The notes beneath the pieces were generated by a model. The model had not been told where the DNA came from, ran no database searches, and was given only the letters and a program-made list of their open reading frames with translations. The position numbers and the translations under genes are program-made. DNA of 14,828 bases from contig JAVBLK010000050.1 of NCBI GenBank assembly GCA_031553565.1, positions 1-14,828 on the forward strand, read 5' to 3'. Numbering within the stretch: position 1 is the first letter of the stretch; the number at the start of each line of letters is the position of its first letter. This document shows positions 14,732 through 14,828 of this stretch, one piece after another. This DNA is from JAVBLK01 sp031553565 (GTDB taxonomy: Bacteria > Bacillota > Clostridia > Christensenellales > DUVY01).

Positions 14732-14806
14732 GCCTCCGTAGTTAAATGGATATAACAGTCCCCTCCTAAGGGACAATTACAGGTTCGATTCCTGTCGGGG
14801 GTGCCA
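14732..14806 (+). tRNA. tRNA-Arg, anticodon CCU
   Basis: A full cloverleaf is visible. Acceptor GCCTCCG pairs with CGGGGGT (one G-U at the end and one inside), D-stem GTTA/TAAC, anticodon stem GTCCC/GGGAC with loop CTCCTAA, so the anticodon CCT is at 14765-14767. The variable region is AATT, and the T-arm is ACAGG-TTCGATT-CCTGT. Discriminator G is followed by an encoded CCA at 14804-14806 and a second CCA. It reads the rare codon AGG. A 5' half of a related gene lies 218 bp upstream. Confidence 0.93.
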
Positions 14807-14813
14807 CCAAAAC

Positions 14814-14828
14814 CGCTGTTTTTCAGCG
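14814..14828 (+). terminator. Probable start of a terminator after the tRNA, cut by window edge
   Basis: CGCTG (14814-14818), a T-loop and CAGCG (14824-14828) form a hairpin directly after the tRNA, and preceding AAACC could pair beyond the edge. Whether a T-run follows cannot be seen. Confidence 0.5.

Overview
The window looks like a chromosomal segment of an uncultured low-to-mid-GC Bacillota (Clostridia-like), probably an anaerobe. The reasons are the PerR/Fur-type regulator, consensus sigma-A promoters (TTGACA-17-TATAAT), AAGGAG-type ribosome binding sites, a BspA-type LRR protein and a GLUG/Ig-repeat surface protein. Taxonomy is inference; no marker gene is present. All five complete protein genes lie on the minus strand, so the list below runs from low to high coordinates, against transcription.

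Left end (1-578): the N-terminus of an IS5-like transposase, cut by the window edge, then an AT-rich stretch with one copy of a dispersed repeat and a strong terminator. 579-2222 encodes the most unusual protein of the window: a secreted-type N-terminus, nine BspA-like leucine-rich repeats, one transmembrane helix and a cytoplasmic LuxR/GerE-type DNA-binding domain. It looks like a single-polypeptide outside-to-DNA receptor. Its promoter carries a perfect 10-bp palindrome in the spacer. A second copy of the dispersed repeat lies beyond the gene, so the gene is bracketed by inverted 18-bp repeat termini.

2657-3742: a small stress/cofactor unit. It holds a PerR-type metalloregulator with its own consensus promoter, followed by a PTPS/QueD-fold protein that lacks the catalytic Cys and has a C-terminal zinc ribbon. 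3802-12130: a terminator and an 8.26-kb gene for a 2751-residue surface protein (signal peptide, GLUG beta-helix array, about ten Ig-like modules, C-terminal membrane anchor). A small MITE-like element with terminal inverted repeats and a 6-bp candidate target duplication sits directly upstream of it. 12283-14124: an OLD/AbiL-like ATPase with an intact ATPase core but a TOPRIM-like domain missing most of the expected catalytic residues.

Right end (14239-14828): a plus-strand promoter, a 5' half of a tRNA-Arg(CCU) gene, a short spacer with three TACACCCG octamers, and an intact tRNA-Arg(CCU). The layout is that of an attachment site or the scar of an integrative element. Overall the segment reads as accessory: surface recognition, a membrane-bound regulator, a possible defence ATPase, and the debris of mobile DNA. 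A functional link between the receptor-regulator and the giant surface protein is possible but not shown by the sequence.
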